From: Dechloromonas sp. Dech2017
Lineage (GTDB): Bacteria > Pseudomonadota > Gammaproteobacteria > Burkholderiales > Rhodocyclaceae
Assembly (NCBI GenBank): GCA_009469585.1
Contig: SSXW01000022.1
Coordinates: 1-64,000 of the forward strand
Reading direction: 5' to 3'
DNA: 64,000 nt
The notes under the pieces were generated by a model. The model saw only the letters and a list, made by a program, of their open reading frames with translations. It searched no databases and had not been told where the DNA came from. The stretch's first letter is position 1. Each line of letters begins with the position of its first letter. This document shows positions 1 through 8,172 of the stretch, one piece after another. Made by a program: the position numbers and the translations under genes.

Positions 1-140
1 TAAAAGTGGCAGCGGGTGACGGCCTGACCGTCGGCCCCATCCTGCTCGGCGCGGCCAAGCCGGTGAATATCCTGACACCGACCGCCACCGTCCGCCGCAT
101 TGTCAACATGACGGCGCTGACGGTCGTCGATGCGGCATAA
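1..140 (+). CDS. maeB: NADP-dependent malic enzyme, C-terminal fragment (partial at window start)
   Basis: Only the last 46 codons are present, read from base 3 to a TAA stop at 138-140; the gene begins before the window. The peptide reads GPILLGAAKPVNILTP followed by TVRRIVNMTALTVVDA. This is the typical end of the phosphotransacetylase-like C-terminal domain of MaeB-type malic enzymes, which convert malate to pyruvate with NADP. A free-standing phosphate acetyltransferase would share much of this domain but normally ends differently, so MaeB is the better call. The catalytic half cannot be checked here. Confidence 0.75.
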   Translation, partial: KVAAGDGLTVGPILLGAAKPVNILTPTATVRRIVNMTALTVVDAA

Positions 141-243
141 ATCAACACTTTAAGTTGTTGTTGTATCTGTATATTTTTATTGAATATTCCACTCCTCCTG
201 CTAAACTGGGGTAAACTTCACCTCAGTTGGCAGGAGAAAGCGG

Positions 244-1269
244 ATGAAAAACTGTTTGAAGCTGGTCTGTGTGCTCGGCGCACTGGTCGGACTGGGGGTG
301 CAGGCGCCCATGGCGGTGGCTGCCGGTGGCAAGAGCGCCGAGCAAAAAGTGGCAAAAAAGACGGTTGCCCAGAAAAGTGCGGCTCAATCTGCCAGCAAAC
401 CGGCCGCCCGGAAGCAGGTCGCCAAATCTTCCGCTTCTGCCAAGCCAAAAGCCAAGGCCGTGCATCACGTTTCGAGTAGCGACGGCGACCTGGATCCGCG
501 TCGTCTGGCCCTGTATTCGGCGTCGGCCCTGGTCATCGACCAGAGCAACGGCCAGGTCATGGTCGAGAAGCAGCCCGATGCCGTGGTGCCCATCGCCTCG
601 ATTTCCAAGTTGATGACTGCCATGGTCGTCCTCGATGCCAAGCTCGACCTGCAGGAAGTCATCTCGATCGGTGACGAGGATGTGGACGGCCTCAAGGGCA
701 CCCGTTCGCGTCTGCCGGTCGGCACGACTATGACCCGCGAAGCGGCCATGCTGCTCGCCCTGATGTCTTCCGAAAATCGCGCCGCCCACGCTCTCGGTCG
801 CCACTATCCGGGCGGCATGCCGGCCTTCGTCCAGGCCATGAATCGCAAGGCGCATGCTCTCGGCATGGTCAACAGCAATTTCGAGGAGCCGACCGGCTTG
901 TCGAGCAACAACGTGTCGACCGCCCACGATCTGGCGCGCATGGTCGCCGCCGCCGCCCGTTATCCCGAAATCCGCAATTTCTCGACGACGGCCGAGGCCC
1001 GTGTCGACCTGAACGGCCGCATCCGTGACTTCCACAACACCAACGCCCTGGTGCGCAGCGACAACTGGGAAATCGGCGTCTCCAAGACCGGCTACATTTC
1101 CGAGGCCGGCCGTTGCCTGGTCATGCAGGCGCGGGTCGCCGACAAGCCGGTGGTGATCGTGCTGCTCGATTCGAACGGCAAGATGACCCGGGTCGGCGAT
1201 GCCAACCGGATCAAGCGCTGGATGGAAAGCGCCGGGCTGGGAACGGGCGGGATGCGTCGCTCGGTCTGA
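244..1269 (+). CDS. pbpG: D-alanyl-D-alanine endopeptidase, PBP7-like (peptidase S11)
   Basis: A 341-residue periplasmic serine peptidase that should cleave D-Ala-meso-DAP cross-links in peptidoglycan. A signal peptide covers about residues 1-27 (hydrophobic LVCVLGALVGLGV, then AMAVAA-like cleavage region). A Lys/Ala-rich linker runs to about residue 75 before the catalytic domain. All three S11 motifs are visible: SISK at 119-122, SEN at 176-178 and KTG at 281-283. The ATG at 244 follows a good ribosome site (AGGAGAAAG). The gene stands alone and ends at a hairpin terminator shared with the convergent IclR gene. The long basic linker is longer than in E. coli PbpG. A D,D-carboxypeptidase role is the alternative. 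Confidence 0.9.
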   Translation: MKNCLKLVCVLGALVGLGVQAPMAVAAGGKSAEQKVAKKTVAQKSAAQSASKPAARKQVAKSSASAKPKAKAVHHVSSSDGDLDPRRLALYSASALVIDQSNGQVMVEKQPDAVVPIASISKLMTAMVVLDAKLDLQEVISIGDEDVDGLKGTRSRLPVGTTMTREAAMLLALMSSENRAAHALGRHYPGGMPAFVQAMNRKAHALGMVNSNFEEPTGLSSNNVSTAHDLARMVAAAARYPEIRNFSTTAEARVDLNGRIRDFHNTNALVRSDNWEIGVSKTGYISEAGRCLVMQARVADKPVVIVLLDSNGKMTRVGDANRIKRWMESAGLGTGGMRRSV

Positions 1270-1290
1270 GGCCGAGCGCAGCCAAGCCGA

Positions 1291-1319
1291 AGGCCGCCGT
1301 GGGCGGCCTTTATTTTTTT
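1291..1319. terminator. Rho-independent terminator between pbpG and the IclR gene
   Basis: The stem AGGCCGCC / GGCGGCCT (1291-1298 and 1302-1309, with a 3-base loop) is followed by a T-rich run to 1319. It lies 20 bases after the pbpG stop and touches the stop codon of the convergent IclR-family gene, so it may serve both strands, mainly the plus strand. Confidence 0.8.
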
Positions 1320-2095
1320 CCGGTGTAGCCCAGGGCCCGCGATACGGCGTCGGCCGTGGCCTTGACCTGGTGCATCCAGTCGGGGTCGTGGCGGTCGGCC
1401 GGGGCCGACACCGAGAGGGCGGCGACGATGTTGCCGTCGTCGTCGTGGATGGGGGCGGCGACGCACTTGAGGCCGAGTTCGGCCTCTTCGTCGTCGTAGG
1501 CGATGCCGTGGCGGCGGACCTTGTCGAGTTCGCGCTCGAGGGCGGCCAGCGTGGTCAGCGAATGCTGGGTCTTGCCGGGCAGGCCGGTGCGCTTGGCGTA
1601 ATCGCGCACCTTTTGCGGCCCGTCGGCGGCCAGGAAGAGCTTGCCGAGCGAGGTCAGGTGCAGGGGCGCCCGGCCACCGACCAGGTACACCACGCGGACT
1701 AGCGAGCGGCCCGACGAGGTGCGTTCGAGATAGACGATCTCGTCGTCGTGGCGGGCGCCGAGATTGATCGCCTCGCCGATTTTCTCGTGCAGTTCCTGCA
1801 TGAAGGGCTGGGCGACTTCACGGATGTTGATGCGCGACTTGACGATGCCGCCCAGTTCGAGGAGGCGGATGCCCAGGCGATAGGTGCCGGCGTCCTGGCG
1901 TTCGACGAAGCGGGCCGTGGTCATGGCGGCCAGGATGCGGTGGGCGGTCGACGGATGCAGTCCGGTGGCCTGCGACAGCTGTTTCAGGCTGGCGGCGTCG
2001 GGCGCCAGGGCGAGGGCGTCGAGCAGCGACATCATGCGCTCGATGACCTGGATGGAGCCGGGAGATTTGCTGGCCTCGCTGGCGACTTCGGACAA
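1310..2095 (-). CDS. IclR family transcriptional regulator
   Basis: 261 residues. The N-terminal winged helix-turn-helix covers about residues 15-75 (SLKQLSQATGLHPSTAHRIL is the recognition region). The IclR effector-binding domain follows from about residue 85 to the end (NLGARHDDEIVYLERT, then a C-terminal GIAYDDEEAELGLKC stretch typical of the family). The start is a TTG at 2095 with an AAGGA ribosome site six bases upstream. It is transcribed divergently from the lutA-lutB operon across about 70 bases. By family habit it probably controls that operon and itself in response to a small carboxylate. The ligand is not evident from sequence. Confidence 0.88.
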   Translation of the reverse strand: MSEVASEASKSPGSIQVIERMMSLLDALALAPDAASLKQLSQATGLHPSTAHRILAAMTTARFVERQDAGTYRLGIRLLELGGIVKSRINIREVAQPFMQELHEKIGEAINLGARHDDEIVYLERTSSGRSLVRVVYLVGGRAPLHLTSLGKLFLAADGPQKVRDYAKRTGLPGKTQHSLTTLAALERELDKVRRHGIAYDDEEAELGLKCVAAPIHDDDGNIVAALSVSAPADRHDPDWMHQVKATADAVSRALGYTGKK

Positions 2096-2165
2096 CTGGA
2101 TTCCTTTATTGGTGCGGTTTGAGTAGCATTAGCCACTTCGTTTTCTTGTGCGCCGCAATATTAGC

Positions 2166-2897
2166 ATGCGCTTGGCTCTCTACGTCACCTGCCTGGTCGA
2201 TCTGATGCGCCCGTCGATCGGCTTCGCGGCCTTGCGCCTGCTCGAGGCTGCCGGTTGCGACGTGGTCGTGCCGGCCGGCCAGACCTGCTGCGGTCAACCG
2301 GCGTGGAGTGCCGGAAATCGCAAACTGGCAATCGAGCTGGCCCGCCAGGCGATCGCCGAGCTGGAAGGCTACGATCACGTGGTGATTCCCTCCGGCTCGT
2401 GCGCCGACCACCTGCGCAACGTCTATCCGCGCCTGCTCGCCGACGATGCCGCATGGGCGCCGCGGGCGACGGCGCTGGCCGGACGGACCCGCGAGTTGAG
2501 CCGCTTTCTCGCCGAAATCCTGCCGGCGCCGCCGGCCCCGGCCGCCTTCGCCGGCCGCGTCACCTACCACGATTCCTGCAAGGGCTTGCGCGGGCTGGAC
2601 ATCAAGCGCCAGCCGCGCCACCTGTTGCGGGCGGTGCCCGGCCTCAGCCTGGCCGAGATGGCCGATTGCGAGGAATGCTGCGGATTCGGCGGCGCCTTCG
2701 CGGTCAGGTTCGGCGAATTGTCGACGCAGATCGTCGATCGCAAGTGCGAGGCGATCCAGGCCACTGGGGCCGATGCCGTGGTCGGCGGCGATCTCGGCTG
2801 CCTGCTCAATATCGAAGGCCGCTTGCGCCGGCGCGGCGACGAGACGACCCGCGTCCTGCACCTCGCCGAAGTGCTGGCCGGCGGGAGCGAGGCCTGA
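2166..2897 (+). CDS. lutA: L-lactate utilization (Fe-S) protein LutA / LldE type
   Basis: 243 residues with the two CCG (cysteine-rich) domains of the LutA/LldE/GlpC family. The first has TCLVDLM near the N-terminus and TCCGQPAWSAG around residue 39. The second has YHDSCKGLRGL and EECCGFGGAF around residue 171. LutA works with LutB and LutC to oxidise L-lactate to pyruvate at the membrane. I chose the ATG at 2166 because family members begin directly with the 'xxFVTCxxD' strand; a GTG at 2148 would add six residues. No strong ribosome site is seen for either. The stop overlaps the lutB start (ATGA), so the two are translationally coupled. Confidence 0.85.
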   Translation: MRLALYVTCLVDLMRPSIGFAALRLLEAAGCDVVVPAGQTCCGQPAWSAGNRKLAIELARQAIAELEGYDHVVIPSGSCADHLRNVYPRLLADDAAWAPRATALAGRTRELSRFLAEILPAPPAPAAFAGRVTYHDSCKGLRGLDIKRQPRHLLRAVPGLSLAEMADCEECCGFGGAFAVRFGELSTQIVDRKCEAIQATGADAVVGGDLGCLLNIEGRLRRRGDETTRVLHLAEVLAGGSEA

Positions 2898-4333
2898 TGA
2901 CGGCGGCCGGGCAGGCCATGCATTTCCAGACACGGGCCGGCCAGCAGCTGCGCGATGCCGTGCTCCAGCGCGCCCTGCGCAAGGCCAGGCCGCTCTTCGT
3001 CGGCAAGCGGGCGCGCGGCATGGCCGGGCTGGCGGCCGACGGCCTCGATTTCGAGTCGCTGCGGTCGACGGCAAAAAACATCCGAAATCGAACATTGGCC
3101 GATCTCGACGTCTGGCTGGCCATTTTCGAGGAGCGGGCCACGGCGAGCGGCGCCGAGGTGCTGTGGGCCCGTGACGGCGAGGAGGTCGCCCGGCTGGTGG
3201 TCGATCTGGCCAAACGCCACGGCGTCAGTCTGGCCACCAAGTCCAAATCGATGCTCTCCGAAGAGGCGCGCCTGAACGAGGCGCTGGCCGCGGCGGGGGT
3301 GCGCCCGGTGGAAACCGATCTCGGCGAATACATCGTGCAGCTCGCCGGCGAGCCGCCCTCGCACATCATCGCGCCGGCCGTGCACAAGACCCTGGGCCAG
3401 GTCGAGTCCCTGTTCGCCGAGGCCCACGGCCGGCCGCCGGTCGACCGCGGCGCCGACGACATCCCGGTCATGGCCCGCGAGGCGCGCGCCGTGTTGCGCC
3501 AGCATTTCCTGAGCGCCGAGATGGGCATTTCGGGGGCCAATTTCCTGATCGCCGAGACGGGCAGCGCAGCGCTCGTCACCAACGAGGGCAACGGCCGCAT
3601 GGTGACGACGCTGCCCCGCCTGCACGTGGTGATCACCGGCATCGAGAAGGTGGTCCCGATGCTGGAGGATTTCGCCACGCTGATGCGCCTGCTGCCGCGT
3701 TCGGCGACCGGCCAGGCGATTTCCAACTACGTGTCGCTGCTCACCGGCACCAAACGCCCGGGCGACCTCGACGGCCCGGAGAAGACCGTCTTCATCCTCG
3801 TCGACAACGGCCGCGCCAAGCTGCTCGGCTCGGACTACCAGGACATGCTGCGCTGCATCCGCTGCGGTGCCTGCATGAACCATTGCCCGGTATACTTCGC
3901 GCTGGGCGGCCATGCCTACGGCTGGGTTTATCCGGGGCCGATGGGTTCGGTGCTGACGCCGCTGCTCACCGGCCTGGACAAGGCGCCCGACCTGCCGCAT
4001 GCGTCGACCGGCTGCAACCAGTGCGGCAGCGTCTGTCCGGTCGACATCCCGCTGCCCGAGCTGATGCACCGGCTGCGCGAGGAACAGGTCGAACGCCGCC
4101 TGCAGCCGTGGCCCGAGCGCCTGGCGCTCGGGCTGTGGGGCGGGCTGGCCAGGCGCCCGGCGCTTTATCGCCGGGCCACCCGGCTGGCGGCGCGCTACCT
4201 CGACTGGCTGGCCGAAGGCAGCGGGCGCATCCGGATCTTTGGCCTGGCCCCGCAATGGACGGCCGGGCGCGACCTGCCGGTGGCGGCCGGCCGGACTTTT
4301 CACGAACTCTACGCCGCCAGAAAGCGAGATTGA
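2897..4333 (+). CDS. lutB: L-lactate utilization iron-sulfur protein LutB / YkgF
   Basis: 478 residues, normal for the family. An N-terminal LUD domain (about 20-300, with KSKSMLSEE, ETDLGEYIVQL and NFLIAETGSAAL) is followed by a two-cluster ferredoxin region. The cysteine sets are CIRCGACMNHCP near residue 319 and CNQCGSVCP near residue 373. It passes electrons from lactate oxidation in the Lut complex. The start ATG overlaps the lutA stop. Bases 3059-3092, encoding LRSTAKNIRNR, match the interspersed 34-bp repeat of this window. Comparison with remembered YkgF sequence suggests no extra length there, so the match replaces a variable helix rather than adding to the protein. Confidence 0.9.
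   Translation: MTAAGQAMHFQTRAGQQLRDAVLQRALRKARPLFVGKRARGMAGLAADGLDFESLRSTAKNIRNRTLADLDVWLAIFEERATASGAEVLWARDGEEVARLVVDLAKRHGVSLATKSKSMLSEEARLNEALAAAGVRPVETDLGEYIVQLAGEPPSHIIAPAVHKTLGQVESLFAEAHGRPPVDRGADDIPVMAREARAVLRQHFLSAEMGISGANFLIAETGSAALVTNEGNGRMVTTLPRLHVVITGIEKVVPMLEDFATLMRLLPRSATGQAISNYVSLLTGTKRPGDLDGPEKTVFILVDNGRAKLLGSDYQDMLRCIRCGACMNHCPVYFALGGHAYGWVYPGPMGSVLTPLLTGLDKAPDLPHASTGCNQCGSVCPVDIPLPELMHRLREEQVERRLQPWPERLALGLWGGLARRPALYRRATRLAARYLDWLAEGSGRIRIFGLAPQWTAGRDLPVAAGRTFHELYAARKRD
3059..3092 (+). repeat. 34-bp interspersed repeat, copy a (inside lutB)
   Basis: Starts CTGCGGTCGACGGC, then A6, then CATCCGAAATCGAA. It is nearly identical to the copy at the mshD/mshO junction. It is the only clear copy in the middle of a gene. 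Confidence 0.6.
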
Positions 4334-4335
4334 GC

Positions 4336-5034
4336 ATGCAATTCGAACCCGAAGGACCCAAGGCCATCCCGATGTGGATCAACGGTCACGCCTTCCTGAC
4401 CATGACCGACGCCTTTTTCGACGTCACCAACCCGCAAACCGGCGAGGCCATCCGCCGCGTGCCGCTGTGCGGCGCCGCCGAGGCGCTGGAAGCGGTGCGG
4501 GCGGCGCGCACCGCCCAGGCGGAATGGGCGATGATGGCCATGCCGGCCCGTCGCGTCTGCCTCAACAACCTGGCCGACAAGCTCGACGGCTATGCCGGCC
4601 ACTTCGCCAAGCTGCTCATGCTCGAAGGCGGCTTCGCCGAGGAACGGGCGGCGGCCGAGGTGGCCGATGCCGTCGCCGCCCTGCGCGGCGTCACCGTTGG
4701 CCAGACCGGTGTGCTCGGCGTCGTCGTCGATGCGGCGCGCCCCCTGGCCGGCTTCGCCGAAGCCGTGGCGCCGGCCTTGATGGCGGGCGCCACCGTCGTC
4801 GTCAAGCCCAGCCCGAAGGCGCCGTCGGCCATCTTCGCGCTGTGCGAGCTGTCGGCCCGCGCCGAATGGCCGGCCGGCGTGCTCAACCTCCTGCACGGCG
4901 ACACGGCGGCCATCGAAGGGCTGTGCGTCGATGGCGTCGACCGCCTGATCTACCGTGGCAACCCGGGGCTCGGGGCGCAGGTCGGGGCGATCGCCGAGGC
5001 GGCCGGCACGCCCTTCGAACTGCAGGCCGGCTGA
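4336..5034 (+). CDS. Truncated aldehyde-dehydrogenase-like protein in the lut operon
   Basis: 232 residues that align only with the N-terminal, NAD-binding half of the aldehyde dehydrogenase superfamily. The substrate-facing N-terminus reads WINGHAF...FFDVTNPQTGEAI. The cofactor lysine segment is ATVVVKPSPKAPSA near residue 156, and AGVLNLLHGD follows. The usual PWN(F/Y)P motif is replaced by DAARPLAGF. The protein stops at FELQAG, where normal enzymes continue ELGGKSP into the catalytic cysteine domain, so no dehydrogenase activity is expected from this chain alone. It starts two bases after the lutB stop, and its stop overlaps the next start (TGATG), which argues for a maintained gene rather than a decaying remnant. 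Its role is unknown. Confidence 0.7.
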   Translation: MQFEPEGPKAIPMWINGHAFLTMTDAFFDVTNPQTGEAIRRVPLCGAAEALEAVRAARTAQAEWAMMAMPARRVCLNNLADKLDGYAGHFAKLLMLEGGFAEERAAAEVADAVAALRGVTVGQTGVLGVVVDAARPLAGFAEAVAPALMAGATVVVKPSPKAPSAIFALCELSARAEWPAGVLNLLHGDTAAIEGLCVDGVDRLIYRGNPGLGAQVGAIAEAAGTPFELQAG

Positions 5035-5990
5035 TGTTGCGCATCGTCGAGCTGGAAAGCGAGTCGCTGATCGCCAGCCGGCGGCAGCCGGCCTTCGCGC
5101 ACGACTGGGTCAGCCATCCGAAGACGGCGCCGGCCGAGGTGGTCGACCGGCTAGCCGGGGCGGCCATCGCCATCACCAACAAGGTGGCCATCGACCGGGC
5201 GGCGATCGCCGCGCTGCCCAAGCTGAAAATGATCGCCATCTCGGCTACCGGCACCAACAACGTCGACCTCGCCGCCTGCCGCGAGCGGGGCATCGTCGTC
5301 AGCAACATCCGCGGCTACGCCGCGCACACCGTTCCCGAGCACGTCATGGCCCTGCTGCTGGCCCTGTCGCGCAACCTGGTCGCCTGGCGCGAGACGCTGC
5401 TCGCTGGCGCCTGGCAGCGGGCCGAGCAGTTCTGCCTGTTCGACCACACCATCCGCGACCTGCACGGCGCCACCCTCGGCCTGGTCGGCAGCGGCTCGCT
5501 GGGCAACGGTGTCGCCCGCCTGGCCGAGGCCTTCGGAATGCGCGTGTTGCGCGCCGAACACCGCGGGGCAGCGGTCGTCCGCCCCGGCTACACGGCCTTC
5601 GCCGAAGTGCTGGCCGAGGCCGACGCGATCAGCCTGCACTGCCCGTTGACCGCGGAAACCACCGGCCTGTTCGGCGAAGCCGAGCTGCGGGCGATGAAGC
5701 CGACGGCCCTGCTCATCAACACGGCGCGCGGCGGCATCGTCGACGAGGCGGCGCTGATCCGCGCCCTCAGGGAGGGCTGGATCGCCGGCGCCGGCTTCGA
5801 CGTGATCACCGCCGAGCCGCCGCCGCCCGACCATCCGATGGTCGATCCGGCCCTGCTCGCCCTGCCCAATTTCCTGCTCACGCCGCATGTCGCCTGGGCC
5901 AGCCGGCCGGCCATGCAGGCGCTGGCCGACCAGCTGATCGCCAACATCGAAGCCTTCGTCGCCGGCACGCCGCAGAACCGCGTCGCATGA
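5034..5990 (+). CDS. D-2-hydroxyacid dehydrogenase (hydroxypyruvate/glycerate dehydrogenase-like)
   Basis: 318 residues, the full length of the NAD-dependent D-isomer 2-hydroxyacid dehydrogenase family. The substrate domain includes ISATGTNNVDLAACRERGI. The nucleotide-binding Rossmann motif LVGSGSLGNGVARL lies near residue 150. The catalytic arginine is in NTARGGIVDEAAL (about 231) and the catalytic histidine in LTPHVAWAS (about 283). It resembles HprA/GyaR enzymes that interconvert glycerate and hydroxypyruvate, but D-lactate or glyoxylate are possible substrates. It is coupled by start/stop overlaps to the genes on both sides, so it probably supplies or removes a 2-oxo/2-hydroxy acid together with Lut. 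Confidence 0.85.
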   Translation: MLRIVELESESLIASRRQPAFAHDWVSHPKTAPAEVVDRLAGAAIAITNKVAIDRAAIAALPKLKMIAISATGTNNVDLAACRERGIVVSNIRGYAAHTVPEHVMALLLALSRNLVAWRETLLAGAWQRAEQFCLFDHTIRDLHGATLGLVGSGSLGNGVARLAEAFGMRVLRAEHRGAAVVRPGYTAFAEVLAEADAISLHCPLTAETTGLFGEAELRAMKPTALLINTARGGIVDEAALIRALREGWIAGAGFDVITAEPPPPDHPMVDPALLALPNFLLTPHVAWASRPAMQALADQLIANIEAFVAGTPQNRVA

Positions 5991-6649
5991 CGGCCCGGGA
6001 TGAGATTCTGGCGCGCGTCCGGCAAGGCGTCGGCCGGGGCGATTTCGCCGCCCGGCGGGCCGCCGCCGAGGCGGCACTGCAAGCGGCGCAACGCGGCCCG
6101 CAGCCGGCGATTGTTGCCGATCCGGCGGCCGATCTGGCCAGCCGTCTGCGCGACAAGGCGGCAAGCCTGGCCAGCACGGTGGACACGGTGGCGGACTGGG
6201 CCGCAGCGCCGGCTGCCGTCGCCCGCTACCTGGTCGCCCACGAACTGGGCGAGGCCGCCGTGGCGACGCCCGAGGTGGCGACACTGGACTGGGCCGGCGC
6301 AGGCCTGCAGGTGGCCGGGCGCGGCGCGGAGGACGCCGACCGGGTCGGCATTTCCGGCTGCTTCTGCGGCATCGCCGAAACCGGGACCCTGCTGCTGCTG
6401 TCCGGGGCGGCGACGCCGGCCACGGTCAGTCTGCTGCCGGAAACGCACATCGCGCTGCTCGCCGCCTCGCGCATCGTTGCCACCCTGGAAGACGCCTTCG
6501 CCCTGGTCCGCGCCGAACACGGCAGCCTGCCGCGGGCGCTCAATTTCATCTCCGGCCCGTCGCGCACCGGCGACATCGAACAAACCATCGTGCTCGGCGC
6601 CCACGGGCCGTGCCGGGTGCATCTGATCCTGATTGGGGACGCATCGTGA
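5987..6649 (+). CDS. lutC: L-lactate utilization protein LutC (LUD domain)
   Basis: 220 residues of the LUD family (formerly DUF162). After a variable Ala-rich N-terminus the conserved core is visible: DADRVGISGCFCGIAETGTLLL, STVSLLPETHI-like, and FISGPSRTGDIEQTIVLGAHGP near the C-terminus. LutC completes the LutABC lactate oxidation complex. The start overlaps the stop of the hydroxyacid dehydrogenase (ATGA) and the stop overlaps the next gene's GTG. The unusual point is its separation from lutB by two other dehydrogenase-type genes. Confidence 0.85.
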   Translation: MTARDEILARVRQGVGRGDFAARRAAAEAALQAAQRGPQPAIVADPAADLASRLRDKAASLASTVDTVADWAAAPAAVARYLVAHELGEAAVATPEVATLDWAGAGLQVAGRGAEDADRVGISGCFCGIAETGTLLLLSGAATPATVSLLPETHIALLAASRIVATLEDAFALVRAEHGSLPRALNFISGPSRTGDIEQTIVLGAHGPCRVHLILIGDAS

Positions 6650-6861
6650 GCATCACCTTTGCCGTGCGCGGCGACTACATCCAGCTCGACCAACTGCTCA
6701 AGGCGACCGGCCTCTGCGAATCGGGCGGGGCGGCCCATGCCGCCATCGCCGAGGGGCGGGTCAAGGTCGATGGCGCGGTCGACACGCGCAAGCGGGCCAA
6801 GCTGCGCCCCGGGCAGAGCGTGTGCTTCGAAGGCGAAACGGTGCAGCTGGTCGCTGAATAG
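6646..6861 (+). CDS. S4-domain RNA-binding protein, YbcJ-like
   Basis: 71 residues, essentially one S4 domain: YIQLDQLLKATGLCESGGAA, then IAEGRVKVDGAVDTRKRAKL, then a final strand. Such single-domain proteins bind structured RNA, probably rRNA. The GTG start at 6646 overlaps the lutC TGA stop, so it is the last member of the lut transcript. The functional link to lactate use is unclear and may be only positional. A terminator hairpin follows at 6924-6943. Confidence 0.8.
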   Translation: MSITFAVRGDYIQLDQLLKATGLCESGGAAHAAIAEGRVKVDGAVDTRKRAKLRPGQSVCFEGETVQLVAE

Positions 6862-6888
6862 GGCACCGCGCCGCCGGCCGGGCGATCG

Positions 6889-6924
6889 CTGCGGTCAACG
6901 GGAAATCTGGCCCAAAAACAAAAA
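6889..6924 (+). repeat. 34-bp interspersed repeat, copy b (after the S4 gene)
   Basis: CTGCGGTCAACGGG, then AAATCTGGCCC, then an A-rich end. It carries the GTCAAC variant of the core and lies between the S4 gene and its terminator. Confidence 0.6.
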
Positions 6925-6950
6925 CGGAACCACGCGGTTCCGTCGTTTGT
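6924..6950 (+). terminator. Terminator of the lut operon
   Basis: The perfect 8-bp stem ACGGAACC / GGTTCCGT (6924-6931, 6936-6943) has a 4-base loop and is followed by CGTTTGT. It lies 60 bases after the last lut-operon gene and just before the convergent 88-residue gene. Confidence 0.65.
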
Positions 6951-6967
6951 CCGTTGCTGCGTCCCGC

Positions 6968-7234
6968 TCAGTGGGTCGGCAAGGGATAGGTTCGCTGCAG
7001 GCTCCGGTAGGCCTCGGCCAGTTCCTGGGCGTGGGCGATGCGACCGCAGTCGAAGGAGTGCTGGATGTTCTCGAGAAACATCACGTGCAGCCGGCAGACG
7101 CCTTCCGGCGTACGGACCAGCGATTCACTCATTTCAGCGGCTACGGTCAGCGGTACGTGCTCGTGTTCGGCGATGGCCTCGATACCGCAGGAATCGAGAT
7201 CGCAATAGTCAATAACATCCTGAATCGACAGCAT
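6968..7234 (-). CDS. Small conserved-type hypothetical protein (88 aa)
   Basis: I do not recognise the family. The protein is acidic, helical and soluble, with no signal peptide and three cysteines (YCDLDSC near residues 10-16, VCRL near 47 and DCGR near 63). A strong GGAGGAATCA ribosome site precedes the ATG at 7234. It is transcribed alone, convergent with the lut operon. The Cys/His/Glu mix (AEHEHV) would allow metal binding, but that is speculation. Coding potential is supported by the ribosome site, GC-rich third positions and the stop just downstream of the lut terminator. Confidence 0.6.
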   Translation of the reverse strand: MLSIQDVIDYCDLDSCGIEAIAEHEHVPLTVAAEMSESLVRTPEGVCRLHVMFLENIQHSFDCGRIAHAQELAEAYRSLQRTYPLPTH

Positions 7235-7375
7235 TGATTCCTCCTTGGATCGGGAAAATGGAAGTCAGGTTGCTTACCCCTGCTTATTGATTTTCTCGCC
7301 GCCTTTGTCGTTGTTATGGGTGGAGGACTTCTTTGAATATAGTGCAGTCGTTCGGAAATACAAGGCAAGGCGGCG

Positions 7376-8149
7376 TCAGATCCGGAGATGCCCGTCCGCC
7401 AAGGAAAGCCCCGCTGCCAGGCGGTTGACGGCGGGCCGCAGGTCGAGGCGGGTGGCCTTTTTCAACTGCTCGGCGCGCGCTTGCAGCGTGGCCAGCGGCA
7501 CGTCGACCGCTTCGCCGGCCGTGGCGAAGACAATGGCGTTGCCGCTGTCGCACGGCAGGACCAAGGCGCGGTCGGCGAAGGCCTGGGCGATGCGCTTGAC
7601 GCTTTTGGCGTAGCCGCGGTTGCGGCCGAGCAGGTTGATGGCGCACAGGCCGTCGTCGGTCAGCCGGGCCCGGCAGGCCTGGTAGAAGGGCAGGGTGTCG
7701 AGGGCGCCCATGCGGGCCTCGGGGTCGAAGCCGTCGACCAGGATGAGGTCGAAGCGCTGCGTTCCGCCCAGCAGGTAGTCGGCGCCGCAGGCGATGTCCA
7801 CGGTCAGGCGGCGGTCGTCGTCGGGCAGCTTGAAATACTGGCGGGCGACGAATTCGACCTGCGGGTTGATCTCGACGACGTTGATCCGGCAGTCCGCCAG
7901 GTGGCGGTAGATGAACTTGGCCAGCGAGCCGGCGCCCAGGCCGACCAGCAGCGCCCGGCGCGGCCATTGGCCGGGCGGACGCAGGAGCAGGCCGGCCATC
8001 ATGTCGCGGGTGTATTCCAGCTCCAGCGACCACGGCCGGGCGATGCGCATGGCGCCCTGCACCCAGTCGGACCCGAAATGCAGGTAGCGGACGCCGGCTT
8101 CTTCGCTGATATCGACGGGGTGGCGGGGAGATTTTCTGGCCGGTCTCAT
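7376..8149 (-). CDS. Spermidine-synthase-like SAM-dependent methyltransferase
   Basis: 257 residues from the ATG at 8149. I reject the longer 268-residue reading because its start would lie inside the tRNA-Arg gene. The Rossmann core matches the SpeE-like family: ALLVGLGAGSLAKFIYRHL (cofactor glycine loop), INVVEINPQVEFVARQYF (acidic residue at the end of strand 2), and FDLILVDGFDPEARMGAL. The polyamine synthase signature is incomplete, so this is more likely one of the many bacterial 'spermidine synthase-like' proteins of uncertain substrate. It is a single gene next to tRNA-Arg. Confidence 0.75.
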   Translation of the reverse strand: MRPARKSPRHPVDISEEAGVRYLHFGSDWVQGAMRIARPWSLELEYTRDMMAGLLLRPPGQWPRRALLVGLGAGSLAKFIYRHLADCRINVVEINPQVEFVARQYFKLPDDDRRLTVDIACGADYLLGGTQRFDLILVDGFDPEARMGALDTLPFYQACRARLTDDGLCAINLLGRNRGYAKSVKRIAQAFADRALVLPCDSGNAIVFATAGEAVDVPLATLQARAEQLKKATRLDLRPAVNRLAAGLSLADGHLRI

Positions 8150-8172
8150 GATGGCGCGCCGGAGGCGAGGTG

